A stretch of DNA of 27,822 nucleotides from Botryococcus braunii (taxonomy: Eukaryota; Chlorophyta; Trebouxiophyceae): the NCBI GenBank assembly GCA_002005505.1, contig MVGU01001740.1, forward strand, positions 20,001 to 47,822. The letters run 5' to 3'. Below are positions 1-9,122 of the stretch, piece after piece (positions within the stretch are counted from its first letter, which is position 1; the number at the start of each line of letters is the position of its first letter). The translations under genes were made by a program, and so were the position numbers. A model generated the notes under the pieces. That model did no database searches, was not told where the DNA came from, and saw only the letters and a list, made by a program, of their open reading frames with translations.

Positions 1-177
1 CAGTGGGAGAACGGCGACAAGATGTGTACGGTGGTTTTGCCCGTTGGGTATGGCGACCCACATGCCCTGGTCCCGTCGACTTCTGAGATAAAAATAGAAG
101 GCTCACATGAAGCTCCCGGGTGCGCGCTGCTCGCTGCATGCATTCAAACATGTGTTCAAGCATCAGGTGCCCTATAA
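1..177 (+). other. Open frame at window edge, possible partial exon
   Basis: Frame 1 is open from the first base for 58 codons and ends at a TAA at 175-177. The peptide includes GDKMCTVVLPVGYGDPHALV, which is not low-complexity. No family is recognised and no upstream sequence is available. It could be the 3' end of a host exon or a retroelement ORF, or chance. Confidence that it is coding is low. Confidence 0.15.
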
Positions 178-514
178 ACATCAGGTTCATAGTTATGACA
201 GATACTATGTTCACCATATACTATGTTCACATTTAAGATGATTATTGATGTTTTGGAACATCTGTTTTCGACAATTCTAGAACGATGCAGCCCTAGCCTG
301 TAAGCTTTGAGCACATGGTAGTTAAATGGAATCTGTCATTTGCAGGGTTTCAACCGCCGAGCCAAGCCAAGCCAAGCTACTCCTGTACTACAAATGAAAA
401 ACTTTCAAAGGTACGGTACTTTCAGCAAACTTCCCAATCTTGTTAATTTGTAGGAGATGCATGCACCCTGTGGGCTGGTGGGACCATGTTTTATGCACAC
501 AAACTGTACACTAC
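178..514. other. Intergenic, no gene seen
   Basis: No ORF of note. A short imperfect tandem of ACTATGTTCAC lies at about 204-232, and a GCCAA triplication near 360-378. Nothing else is recognisable. Confidence 0.5.
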
Positions 515-716
515 TGTTCCAGCACAAGACACATGCAAGGAGTTGCCCATCGGTACCGGTACCGCATCTGCGCACGCATACAACTGCAGTTGTACTTTAC
601 TAGTAGTTTACTAGTAGTAGTAGTTTACTAGTAAAGTACAACTGCAGTTGTATGCGTGCGCAGATGCGGTACCGGTACCGATGGGCAACTCCTTGCATGT
701 GTCTTGTGCTGGAACA
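515..716. repeat. Perfect long inverted repeat (91-bp arms, 20-base loop)
   Basis: Bases 515-605 are the reverse complement of 626-716 with no mismatch that I could find; the centre 606-625 is a TAG/TTA-rich spacer. The arms contain smaller palindromes such as CGGTACCGGTACCG and CAACTGCAGTTG. Outside the arms the complementarity stops at once. This may be a foldback or MITE-like element, a recent inverted duplication, or a fold-back read artefact. No coding function is proposed; ORFs over it mirror each other. Confidence 0.9.
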
Positions 717-748
717 CACCATGCAATAACCCATGGGCCTCATAACAT

Positions 749-755
749 GCGCGCG

Positions 756-804
<49 letters not shown>
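749..804. repeat. (GC)n/(CA)n alternating purine-pyrimidine tract
   Basis: About 16 bases of alternating GC pass directly into about 40 bases of alternating CA. Such tracts are classical left-handed (Z) DNA formers under supercoiling. It begins 33 bp after the long inverted repeat and is followed by a C-run near 836-847. Confidence 0.9.
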
Positions 805-807
<3 letters not shown>

Positions 808-1419
808 GACATTGACACTCGGACACAAACACACACCCCCCCCCCCCAACATACACACACACTGACCCTGAACAGTACTCTGCACACTGACCCTCACGCG
901 CACACGCCTTCGTGCGTGAGAGGTCATTAATGTTTATAAAAATTATAATATTAATAGTAATATTACAAGACACGATGAAACAATTCAGCTTCTGAGCTGA
1001 TCTCTGTCATCAAGTCTTGTACAATCGCCCAGCATAACATGTGACAATACAACTAACCTTGTCTTCATAAATACACAAAATTCCTGAACTTGGGAAGGGT
1101 ATGCATACGATTGTGAAGCGGTTAATGTTAACATGGATTGGGATGGGGCGGATTTGCAGTAACAATGCACTCTGAGTGCTTCTGGATTCTGAAGAGGAGT
1201 ACTGCATCGGTACTCCATATGGGTACTGTGAACAAGCCATCTGGATTCCGCTGTGCCGTCGACGTAGGACTGCGTCAGCCAAATTAGGGCCTACCCTGCA
1301 GGGTGTTGTAGGCACATGAGTACCACCGACAGGGTTTCGTGCCACCCTCTTGTCGCAGGGGTCAGATTCAGTATGCTTATATAAACATATATGCACACCA
1401 TTGTGAGAATTGGGACTCC

Positions 1420-1532
1420 CTGGCCAGGACAAGGTTGTGGGTATTAGTGCTCACAATTGCTTTGGGTCTTGACACTTATTTCATCATTCTGCAGTATCCT
1501 TGGTCAGGCCAAGGTTGTGGGTATTAGTGTTC
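1420..1532. repeat. Direct repeat pair around AAGGTTGTGGGTATTAGTG
   Basis: Two copies of a roughly 33-base segment with core AAGGTTGTGGGTATTAGTG lie near 1420-1452 and 1499-1532, about 80 bp apart. They are preceded by similar TGGCCAGGAC and TGGTCAGGCC sequence. Confidence 0.7.
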
Positions 1533-1553
1533 ATTGCTACAGTGAACACTAAT
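1523..1553. repeat. Hairpin, 11-bp perfect stem, 9-base loop
   Basis: ATTAGTGTTCA at 1523-1533 pairs perfectly with TGAACACTAAT at 1543-1553. It overlaps the end of the second direct-repeat copy. It is not followed by a T-run and no adjacent gene is seen, so no role is assigned. Confidence 0.8.
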
Positions 1554-1649
1554 GTGCACGATGAACTGCTCAGACGATTCAGGAACAGTATATATACCAG
1601 TAGTAGCTAGCTTGGTATACCAAGCAAGGTAATACGTATAAGCTCCAAT

Positions 1650-1687
1650 ATTCTGTAATATTCTGGATATTCTGTAATATTCTGGAT
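1650..1687. repeat. 19-bp tandem duplication
   Basis: ATTCTGTAATATTCTGGAT occurs at 1650-1668 and again at 1669-1687 with no change. Confidence 0.85.
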
Positions 1688-1724
1688 CTCTCTGAGACTT
1701 CCCATGTCCATCCCATGCTCAGTT

Positions 1725-2345
1725 GGATCATCCCAAATGAATCACACTTTGATCCCACCTGTATCTCACTTTGGTCCCAGCAAACTTGTGGGATCAACTT
1801 GGGATCAAGAAAACAGTTCCCACTTTGATCCCACCTGTATCTCACTTTGATCCCAGCAAACATGTGGGATCAACTTGGGATCAAGAAAACAGTTCCCACT
1901 TTGATCCCAGCAAACGTGTGGGATCAACTTGGGATCAAGTAAAACAGTTCCCACTTTGATCCCACTTTGATCCCAGCAAACGTGTGGGATTAATTTGGGA
2001 TCAAGTAAAACAGTTCCCACTTTGATCCCACCTGAATCCCACTTTGATCCCAGCAAACATGTGGGATCAACTTGGGATCAAGCAAAACAGTTCCCACTTT
2101 GATCCCAGATTGATCCCGGATCAAAGTGGGATCAAGAAAATCGATCCCAAAACGTTTCAAAACGGACATTTTGATCCCACTTTGATCCCACAACTGAAAT
2201 CCCAGATTGATCCCAGATGGATCCCAGATTGATCACCTCCGATCCCACATTGATCCCGGGAATTTTCGCACTTGGGGGATCGAAGTGGGATCGAAGTGGG
2301 ACCAAATGCAATAGTGGGATCGAAGTGGGATCGATTTCGTTCTGC
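1725..2345. repeat. GATCCC-rich minisatellite array
   Basis: The block is built from the heptamer-like words TTTGATCCCA and TGGGATCAA in both orientations. A larger unit of about 54-78 bp, centred on CAGCAAAC.TGTGGGATCAA and ending in AAACAGTTCCCAC, is repeated about five times from 1780 to 2095. It then degenerates into shorter GATCCCAGAT and GGGATCGAAGT words. Frames over it give repetitive peptides in both strands and are not genes. The density of GATC sites is extreme. Confidence 0.85.
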
Positions 2346-2370
2346 CATATATATAGCCACATAATAGTAC

Positions 2371-2447
2371 ACAGAATATGAACCCCGACGTCGGCGCCAC
2401 ACCCTCATCGATTACCGTTTTATGTGATGGCAAACCTATTGAGGTTT
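2371..2447 (+). pseudogene. LINE ORF2 fragment, left part (split by Copia)
   Basis: Read across the Copia insertion, this stretch joins the sequence after 10023 in one frame, giving a peptide around DGKPIEVFEEAKYLGLHV. That resembles the region just after the RT active site in the intact LINE of this window ([19 protein letters not shown], near 21275-21330). The left boundary with the minisatellite is uncertain. The segment is only about 25 codons, so recognition depends on the continuity with 10024-10717. Confidence 0.6.
2443..2447. repeat. Target site duplication GGTTT (left)
   Basis: GGTTT directly before the Copia LTR at 2448 is repeated directly after the other LTR at 10024-10028. A 5-bp duplication is the usual Copia size. 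Confidence 0.85.
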
Positions 2448-3341
2448 TTTAGCGTAATGGCATCATCAAAACAGAATTTGTAGAATTGGAATTGGTATAA
2501 AAATCCCTGTAACTCACACTCTTCTGAGTAAGTGAACTGTGCCCAAGTGAAGCTTGTATAAGTGGACGAAACACGACCAAGCAAACGGGACAGGAGCTTG
2601 ATAAGGGAACTCAAGACTTGTTACAATAAAAACTAATCTAATGATGTTGCAATTACCTGTAACTCACACTCTTCTGAGTAAGTGAACTGTGCCCAAGTGA
2701 AGCTTGTATAAGTGGACGAAACACGACCAAGCAAACGGGACAGGAGCTTGATAAGGGAACTCAAGACTGTCTGATCCCTTTGGACACTTCCTATTTATAC
2801 TAACTAAGAAGACTATTCATTTATTAGCCTCCTGACAGGTTTGCAACTCCAGATCTTAAAGAGTACGGGCACGATCAAGTTTGCATGCCTCAGCACTGGA
2901 ATTTCAATGTACCTCATGACTCGACATGATCGTCGATGAATAGTACGAATCTCGGTCGATGCTAATCTCGAATCTGAAAGACTCGGAACTTTAACTCACC
3001 ACCGAGATAAACCTCGAATCAGACACCAAGTACCGCAGGACTTAAAGTCTCACGATCGATAAGATCCGGGCTGAGTGTACCCTACTAGAAAACTCCGGAA
3101 AAACAGCCGAAGTTTGTACCATGACCCCTATAAACCACTATGAGTGTCCTTTATCCTTAAAGTACCATACAGTACGTACACACCCAAGTGAGATATGACT
3201 ATACTTTAATGTTTATGAGCATTCTTAATATTATAAACCCTTGAAATGTATTGATGTGGCTCACAAACATGCTAAGATGATATGACCCAACATGTGGAAG
3301 AAATACCTAAGGTATACATGTTAGTGTCCATTTTTCTAACA
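2448..3341 (-). repeat. Copia 3' LTR (894 bp)
   Basis: It aligns end to end with 9123-10023. On the minus strand it begins TGTTAGAAAAATGG, a typical Copia LTR start, and ends GCTAAA. It lacks the 7 bases TACTATG-like insertion present in the other LTR near 9569. A TATA-like TATAAATAGG (plus-strand 2790-2799) is present. Confidence 0.95.
2506..2768 (-). repeat. 113-bp direct duplication inside Copia 3' LTR
   Basis: 2506-2618 and 2656-2768 are copies of the same 113 bp, starting CCTGTAACTCACAC and ending CTCAAGACT, separated by 37 bp. The same arrangement occurs at 9181-9293 and 9331-9443 in the 5' LTR, so it predates this insertion. Confidence 0.9.
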
Positions 3342-3354
3342 CCTCCCCTCATGT
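3342..3354 (-). other. Copia polypurine tract
   Basis: On the minus strand the bases immediately before the LTR start TGTTAG read CATGAGGGGAGG. A purine run abutting the 3' LTR is the expected plus-strand priming site. Confidence 0.75.
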
Positions 3355-3401
3355 GTAGGGAGAAACATCTCTAAAATTGCTTGAAAAACTAGGTCACAAA
3401 T

Positions 3402-6400
3402 TTATTTAAGACCTGCCATTGCTCTAAGCTTGGCAAAAGTGACCTTTGAAAGTACCTTGGTGAAGAAATCAGCAATATTCTCACTGGTAGCCACATACTT
3501 TGGCTCAATTGCTCCATTCTCCACCTCATCTCTGACCCTGTGGTACCTTACAGCAATGTGTTTAGTCCTGGATGAAATGGGAATCCCCTTCACATTAGCA
3601 AGGGCCCCAGTATTGTCAGTGTAAACCACAATACTACCAGGATTTTCACCAAAGTCAGTAATCAACTTGGTGAACCACAGTGCCTCCTGAACTCCAGTGC
3701 ACAAGGAGATAAACTCAGCTTCAACAGTAGACAAAGCAACTATTGGTTGCAACTTGCTACCCCATGAAACTGTAGCTGACCCAGACATGAAAACAAACCC
3801 AGAGGTGGACTTTCTACCATCCAAATCCCCTGCATAATCTGAGTCAACAAAGGCAATAAAACCTTTGTCACTCTTCTCCCACACAAGCCCCAAATTCTTA
3901 GTACCAGCAAGATATTTTAAAACATGCATGCCAGCACTGAGATGTGTATTTGAAGGGGCATTTGCAAAACGTGCAAGAACACCAGTAGCATATGACAGAT
4001 CAGGCCTAATTGTGTTGGCCAAATATAAAATGCCCCCCACAAGTTCCCTGTACCTGTTGTCTTTAGGCAAGGGATCCCCTGAATTCTTCTGCAACTTGAA
4101 TGAATTATCCAGGGGTGTAGCCTTGGGGTTGCAGCCTGTCATGCCAAAGCTGTCCAAAATGTCAGTGATTAGCTTCGCATTAGATAACTTCACTGACTTT
4201 AGACTGCCATCTAAATACCTTTCAAAGGTAATCTGCATACCCAAAAAGTGTCTGGCCTCCCCTAAATCCTTCACTGCAAACTTACTGCCAAGGAGAGACT
4301 TCACTTCAGAGATACATTTGGGGTCCTGAGAAACTATGAGAATATCATCCACATATAAAAGTAGATAAACAGTCTCAGAACTACCTCTCTGCAGTATAAA
4401 TAAAGATGGATCTGCATCAGAAATGACAAAACCAGCAGATTTTAGAAAACTGCTGATAGTGACATACCAGGCCCTAGGAGCCTGTTTAAGCCCATACAAG
4501 GCTTTGTGCAACCTGCAGACAGTGTTAGGCCCACCAATGTGAAACCCTTCTGGCTGCTGAATGAAGACCTTCTCTTCAAGGTCTCCATGCAAAAATGCAG
4601 TGCTCACATCCATTTGATGGACCTGCATGTTTCTCTCAACTGCTTTAGACAGCACATATCTTAGAGTTGAGTGTTTGGAGACTGGTGCATACACTTCAGT
4701 GTAATCAACACCATAAATTTGTTTAAAGCCTTTTGCCACAAGCCTAGCCTTAAACCTCTCAATCTCTCCAGTTTCAGAAAGTTTTACCTTGTAAACCCAC
4801 TTAACTGGAAGAGCCTTCTTTTTGGTTTTGTCATCAACCACAACATATGACCAGGTCCCTAGTGCTTTCAATGAGTTCATCTCTTCTTTCATTGCACTGA
4901 CCCATTTGTCACTCTCAGGTGAATTAATTGCATCTATATACCTTGCTGGTTCAATTATAAGTGTGTCCTTTTGCACTTGCACATAACCACTGAAAATTTC
5001 TACTGAATTTGTTTCATTTTGGAGTACTGTGTTCCTAACTCTATCAGGATATCTACCCCCAAAGAGACCAGCAGGTGAGTGTGAGACCCCAGCACCTAGA
5101 AAATCAAACTCAACAGGCTCATGTTGGACATCAGGAGCCTCATTAACTATACCTTGTTGGAGGACCACTTGTGGAACATCCTGAACGGGACGCGGGTCCG
5201 AGCCATGGGATTCAGGGCCTGCAATGTCCTGATTTTCCCCAAGGTTAGTGTTTTCTTGACTTATAAGCTTAGCCCTTTCAAGGTTTAGCTGATCAAACCT
5301 TATGACACTTGGATCAGTGTCCAAAGGGTCTAAAGAAACAGGAGACAAGTCTTCAGAAGTTTCATGCACATCTTCCCCAATGATTGCAGTTTCAGAATCT
5401 TCAGGAGAATCCTCTTCATCATTCACCACATCAAGGAGATCAGGCATTTCATCATCATCAGACAAGGCCTCCTCAAACTTGACAAATTGTCTTGCACACA
5501 CTGTGACTTTGGAATCCATGAGGACACGATAATTCTTGCTGTGCCCATCATAGCCCAAGAAAATACCCTCCTTACTGACAGGGCTAAATTTACCATCCCT
5601 TTTGGACTTTTCAATCATGACATGACACTTGCTCCCAAAAACACGTAAGTGACTGACATCAGGAACAGTGCCAAACCACATCTCAAATGGGGTCTTATCA
5701 TGATTTGAAACTGCAGACAAATTCCTAACATAGTTTGCAGTTAAGAGAGAGTCACCCCAATATTCTGGAGGTAGGCTCGAGGCAGTCAGCATGGCTCTGG
5801 CTTTCTCCTGCAGAGTCCTGTTCAGCCTCTCAATTTTCCCATTTTGTTGGTGTGCATATGGTGCAGTCTTTTGGTGGACTGCACCATTTTTCCTGCAGAA
5901 CTTTTCTAGACCTGAAAACTCAGTACCATTGTCTGTCCTGATGAACTTAACCTTGCACTCATGCTGGGTCTGCCACTCAGTCAACAAATTAATTGCCTCT
6001 CTTGATGCATCTGCCTTTGACTTGAGTAGAATGGTTGCTGACATCTCAGAAAATTCATCTAAGACATTAAGTGCATATTTCTCATCATCATAAGTTTCTG
6101 GTGAGACTGGGCCCATAAGGTCCATATGCACAACTTCTAATTTACTAGTGCAAGCAGTGCCTGTTGGTTTAAAAGGCTGCACAGTTTGTTTCCCATGCAA
6201 GCAGGCACTGCAGACACCTCTCGTACCAATAGAACTTGAGAAATCAGAAGAGGGGAGTTTCATTCCCTTGACCATTTTTCCCTTCATCATTCTTACCATG
6301 TAGGCTGGAGACAAGTGCCCCAGCCTCTGATGCCACAGGTCTGCATCCCTGTGAAGCACCTGAACATTGCATGCCTCCACAAACTTAGTTTCTGGATGAA

Positions 6401-8768
6401 AAGAAACATGCTTGTCTGGTAGAGCTAAGTCCACCAGCCACTGATAGGGGAAAGCATGCTCAGCATTTCCCAAATGGTACCCATTAGAATCTGTGAGATA
6501 ACACTCTATCCCCATGATATTGACATTAATACCATCTAAATATGCCTTGCCCACTGATAGAAGATACTTCTTGCTAGAGGGAACATGCTTGACATTATGC
6601 AAGAACAAGGAACTGCCAGACTCAAGGAACACTTGCATGGAACCTTCTCCTACAATTTCCTCAGACTTGCCATTTGCCACAATCAGACGTTGTGGCACAT
6701 CAAACTTGACATAATCTATCATGTTTTCACTTGTAGGTGAAATATGATCAGTTGACCCTGAATCTATAAGCCAAGCAGGAAGAGAAGGTTGGGAGATTAC
6801 TGTATCCCTTTGCACACAGTTAGTTTGTGCCCTCCTCTCCTGTGCTGCAAGCTTAGGACACGTTGCTTTGATGTGTCCTGGATTCCTGCAGTACTGGCAA
6901 ATTAGTACAGGCCTTCCCTGCTGTTGAAATGCAGGTTGCCCTGTCCCTGAATTTTCACGGTTAGTATTTTTAGGCACTTCTGCCTGGTGAGCACCTGAAC
7001 CAGCCCCACCTGAACCACCTTGCCTGCCTGCAGGCTGACCACCCCCACCTTGATTCCTATAAGGTTTGGGATGTGAGGTGTTTGGAGTATTATATGGCTT
7101 CTTTGCTTGAAGGTCCATATATGTTAACTCAAGAACATGCTGGAGTTGGTGTACATTTGGATAGTTGTTGCACACAGACAGCTGTAAACGCCTATCTACC
7201 TCATACTCTTCAGTGAGGCCTTCAATTATCATAGAGCATTGACAAACCTCAGAACACTGCTCTCCTAGTGATTTGAGGTTGTTTGCAATTTTTCTGCACC
7301 TTAACACGTAGTCAGATGGTTTTTCACCTGGCTTCATGGCAAATAACTTTTGCTCCCTGTGGAGGCTCATCAGCCTAGCTGCTGCTCTAGCGTTAAACAC
7401 CTGCAGCAGCTTGTTCCACATATGGTAAGCACTTGTCAAGTCAGTAATCTGAACAGAATACTGCTCAGTACATGCTTGAGTGATAATGGTTTGAGCCTTG
7501 AAATCATCATAAGCTCCCTGATAATCATCATGAACACAGTAATTGACATTCATTTCCCACAACATAGCATACACTTGCTTTGTCCATGTTAACCAATTTG
7601 TATCATTCAGCTTGACTAACTCTATCTTTGGAGTGAACTTCTGATGGGAAGAGAACGAAGGACCAGTGGTTGGATTTATATTGGGTAGACCAGGAATACC
7701 TACGTTTGCAAATTGACCTTGCCCAGAACTATATGGTGGCCCCTGACTATAAGGAGGACCACCCCAACCACCACCACCTGGTCCACCAGGACCGCCTGGA
7801 CCACCAGGACCGCCTGGTCCTCCAGGACCACCAGGACCACCCCCACCAAAGCCACCAGGAACATTCCCACCAGAGCCCGGATATACAGGGTATTGCGGGT
7901 AGTTGCCTGAGACTGGTGGAGGATGCCAAGTCGAGCTTGCTCCTCCAGGGGGACCCCCACTGTATGGTGGCCCACCTCCAGGAGGTCCACTGCCTGAGCT
8001 GTATGGGTAGCCACCACCAGGAGGGCCTCCAGCTGGAATTGCTGAAGCTGACGTTGACACTCCAAAGTTGGATGGTACCTGCACACTAGCTGGCTGCACC
8101 AAGGTTGGATTAGAAATTTGGTTCAGCGTTGAGGCAGGTAGTGAAATGGGGATCATGCCCCCAGTAGCCAGTGGTAGATAAACAGTTGCCTGTGCACTAG
8201 CTACTGATGTTGCTGGAACTATTGCGCCACTAGTAATAACTGGAACGCTAGCTGGCTGGACTGTCACAGCAGGATATTGCGAAACGGGTACTTGTAAAGG
8301 ACCACTGGTAAGTGTCCTGGACCCTGAAACTGCAGACTGTGAAGGTCTGCGCAGAACCCTAGGTGCGCTTGAAACAGGAACAGGATTAATCCTGACTGCT
8401 CTTCTGACACTGCTAGGATCTAAAGGAAGGTTGGAAGGCATACCACTAGGAGGAGAGATGCCTGAGCTTACAGCAGGAGCAGATACAGCTAGAGGTTGAC
8501 CAGCAGGATCAGCAGGAAGAGACTCAGAGTGATCATAATCCCCGTATAGATACTCATCACTTACCTCCCCTGCGTGGCGCCCCTCAGCTTCACTGTCCTC
8601 CGTTGAGCTGTTGGCACCTGCACCTGCACTAGAGGTGTAGCCCCTTGAGTAAGATTGTTCGAAACTTTCATTGTTATAAACAGTTGAGGGATCATCCTCA
8701 ATCATGATTGGTACTTCATATGATTCTTCAGGATTAGCATAGGGTGGCACAGTATATGTACCACTCAT
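3402..8768 (-). CDS. gag-pol: Copia Gag-Pol polyprotein, intact (1788 aa)
   Basis: Single uninterrupted frame. Residues 1 to about 370 are a Ser/Pro/Gly-rich, probably disordered leader with a GGPGGP repeat. Gag follows (about 375-560; NDTNWLTWTKQV), then a CCHC zinc knuckle (CQYCRNPGHIKATC, about 624). Next are the aspartic protease (DSGSTDHIS, D about 669) and the GAG-pre-integrase HHCC zinc domain (LWHQRLGHLS ... CSACLHGK, from about 809). Integrase has acidic residues near D883, D946 and E980. Reverse transcriptase starts at about 1320, with MDVSTAFLHGDL and catalytic YVDD near 1472-1475. RNase H has FVDSDYAGD and STVEAEFISL, from about 1640 to the end. All catalytic motifs are present. 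The ATG at 8768 is the first in frame after the leader and has a purine at -3. It makes the capsid, processes itself, copies the RNA and integrates the cDNA. The long N-terminal extension before Gag is unusual. Confidence 0.97.
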   Translation of the reverse strand: MSGTYTVPPYANPEESYEVPIMIEDDPSTVYNNESFEQSYSRGYTSSAGAGANSSTEDSEAEGRHAGEVSDEYLYGDYDHSESLPADPAGQPLAVSAPAVSSGISPPSGMPSNLPLDPSSVRRAVRINPVPVSSAPRVLRRPSQSAVSGSRTLTSGPLQVPVSQYPAVTVQPASVPVITSGAIVPATSVASAQATVYLPLATGGMIPISLPASTLNQISNPTLVQPASVQVPSNFGVSTSASAIPAGGPPGGGYPYSSGSGPPGGGPPYSGGPPGGASSTWHPPPVSGNYPQYPVYPGSGGNVPGGFGGGGPGGPGGPGGPGGPGGPGGPGGGGWGGPPYSQGPPYSSGQGQFANVGIPGLPNINPTTGPSFSSHQKFTPKIELVKLNDTNWLTWTKQVYAMLWEMNVNYCVHDDYQGAYDDFKAQTIITQACTEQYSVQITDLTSAYHMWNKLLQVFNARAAARLMSLHREQKLFAMKPGEKPSDYVLRCRKIANNLKSLGEQCSEVCQCSMIIEGLTEEYEVDRRLQLSVCNNYPNVHQLQHVLELTYMDLQAKKPYNTPNTSHPKPYRNQGGGGQPAGRQGGSGGAGSGAHQAEVPKNTNRENSGTGQPAFQQQGRPVLICQYCRNPGHIKATCPKLAAQERRAQTNCVQRDTVISQPSLPAWLIDSGSTDHISPTSENMIDYVKFDVPQRLIVANGKSEEIVGEGSMQVFLESGSSLFLHNVKHVPSSKKYLLSVGKAYLDGINVNIMGIECYLTDSNGYHLGNAEHAFPYQWLVDLALPDKHVSFHPETKFVEACNVQVLHRDADLWHQRLGHLSPAYMVRMMKGKMVKGMKLPSSDFSSSIGTRGVCSACLHGKQTVQPFKPTGTACTSKLEVVHMDLMGPVSPETYDDEKYALNVLDEFSEMSATILLKSKADASREAINLLTEWQTQHECKVKFIRTDNGTEFSGLEKFCRKNGAVHQKTAPYAHQQNGKIERLNRTLQEKARAMLTASSLPPEYWGDSLLTANYVRNLSAVSNHDKTPFEMWFGTVPDVSHLRVFGSKCHVMIEKSKRDGKFSPVSKEGIFLGYDGHSKNYRVLMDSKVTVCARQFVKFEEALSDDDEMPDLLDVVNDEEDSPEDSETAIIGEDVHETSEDLSPVSLDPLDTDPSVIRFDQLNLERAKLISQENTNLGENQDIAGPESHGSDPRPVQDVPQVVLQQGIVNEAPDVQHEPVEFDFLGAGVSHSPAGLFGGRYPDRVRNTVLQNETNSVEIFSGYVQVQKDTLIIEPARYIDAINSPESDKWVSAMKEEMNSLKALGTWSYVVVDDKTKKKALPVKWVYKVKLSETGEIERFKARLVAKGFKQIYGVDYTEVYAPVSKHSTLRYVLSKAVERNMQVHQMDVSTAFLHGDLEEKVFIQQPEGFHIGGPNTVCRLHKALYGLKQAPRAWYVTISSFLKSAGFVISDADPSLFILQRGSSETVYLLLYVDDILIVSQDPKCISEVKSLLGSKFAVKDLGEARHFLGMQITFERYLDGSLKSVKLSNAKLITDILDSFGMTGCNPKATPLDNSFKLQKNSGDPLPKDNRYRELVGGILYLANTIRPDLSYATGVLARFANAPSNTHLSAGMHVLKYLAGTKNLGLVWEKSDKGFIAFVDSDYAGDLDGRKSTSGFVFMSGSATVSWGSKLQPIVALSTVEAEFISLCTGVQEALWFTKLITDFGENPGSIVVYTDNTGALANVKGIPISSRTKHIAVRYHRVRDEVENGAIEPKYVATSENIADFFTKVLSKVTFAKLRAMAGLK

Positions 8769-9110
8769 TGCTTGAAAATAATGTAGTCAGCACAAACTCT
8801 AACAAGTAGAGCTCTCCAGCGACCACCCCAGCCTTCACAAGGGAAAGCTGCCTTCACCAATAACCAACTTCTCTCCCACTGCCTTAGCCACAAGGGCTTA
8901 GACAATCGAGAAGTCCAACCAGAGTAACCCACCAGAAGACAACAAAAGTCCTTCTACCTGACACGGTGGTCTGCGTAGACCCCGTGCAGGCTTAGGTGCT
9001 CTTAAGTCTTTAAAAGAGTGCTATGAGAAGCAGAACGTAGAAAGCTGCGAGGCTTCTTTACGTAGAAAGGTCCCGTACGCCGGGAGACGATAATACCATA
9101 AGCGATTTAA
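8769..9110 (-). other. Copia untranslated leader
   Basis: About 340 bp between the primer binding site and the Gag-Pol start, with no ORF. It would carry packaging and dimerisation signals; none can be assigned from sequence alone. Confidence 0.7.
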
Positions 9111-9122
9111 TCGCCGATACCA
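9111..9122 (-). other. Copia primer binding site
   Basis: On the minus strand TGGTATCGGCGA follows directly after the LTR end (GCTAAA). It resembles TGGTATCAGAGC, complementary to the 3' end of initiator methionine tRNA, the usual Copia primer. The exact abutment fixes the LTR boundary. Confidence 0.75.

Larger units (their letters stand above)
805..1724. other. Intergenic with short repeats, no gene seen
   Basis: Reading frames here are short and have no family resemblance. The small repeats are listed separately. A 14-base palindrome CTTGGTATACCAAG lies at 1611-1624. Confidence 0.5.

Noticed and set aside
440..930. Matching ORFs on opposite strands with MQGVAHRYRYRICARIQLQL
   Set aside because: They mirror each other because of the perfect inverted repeat; no evidence for a protein.
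1579..2408. Several ORFs with GIKVGTVLLDPKLIP-type repeats
   Set aside because: They follow the GATCCC minisatellite in multiple frames on both strands, with no unique domain.
3865..4329. Plus-strand ORFs of 60-154 codons across 3430-8089
   Set aside because: They are antisense shadows of the intact Copia Gag-Pol frame.
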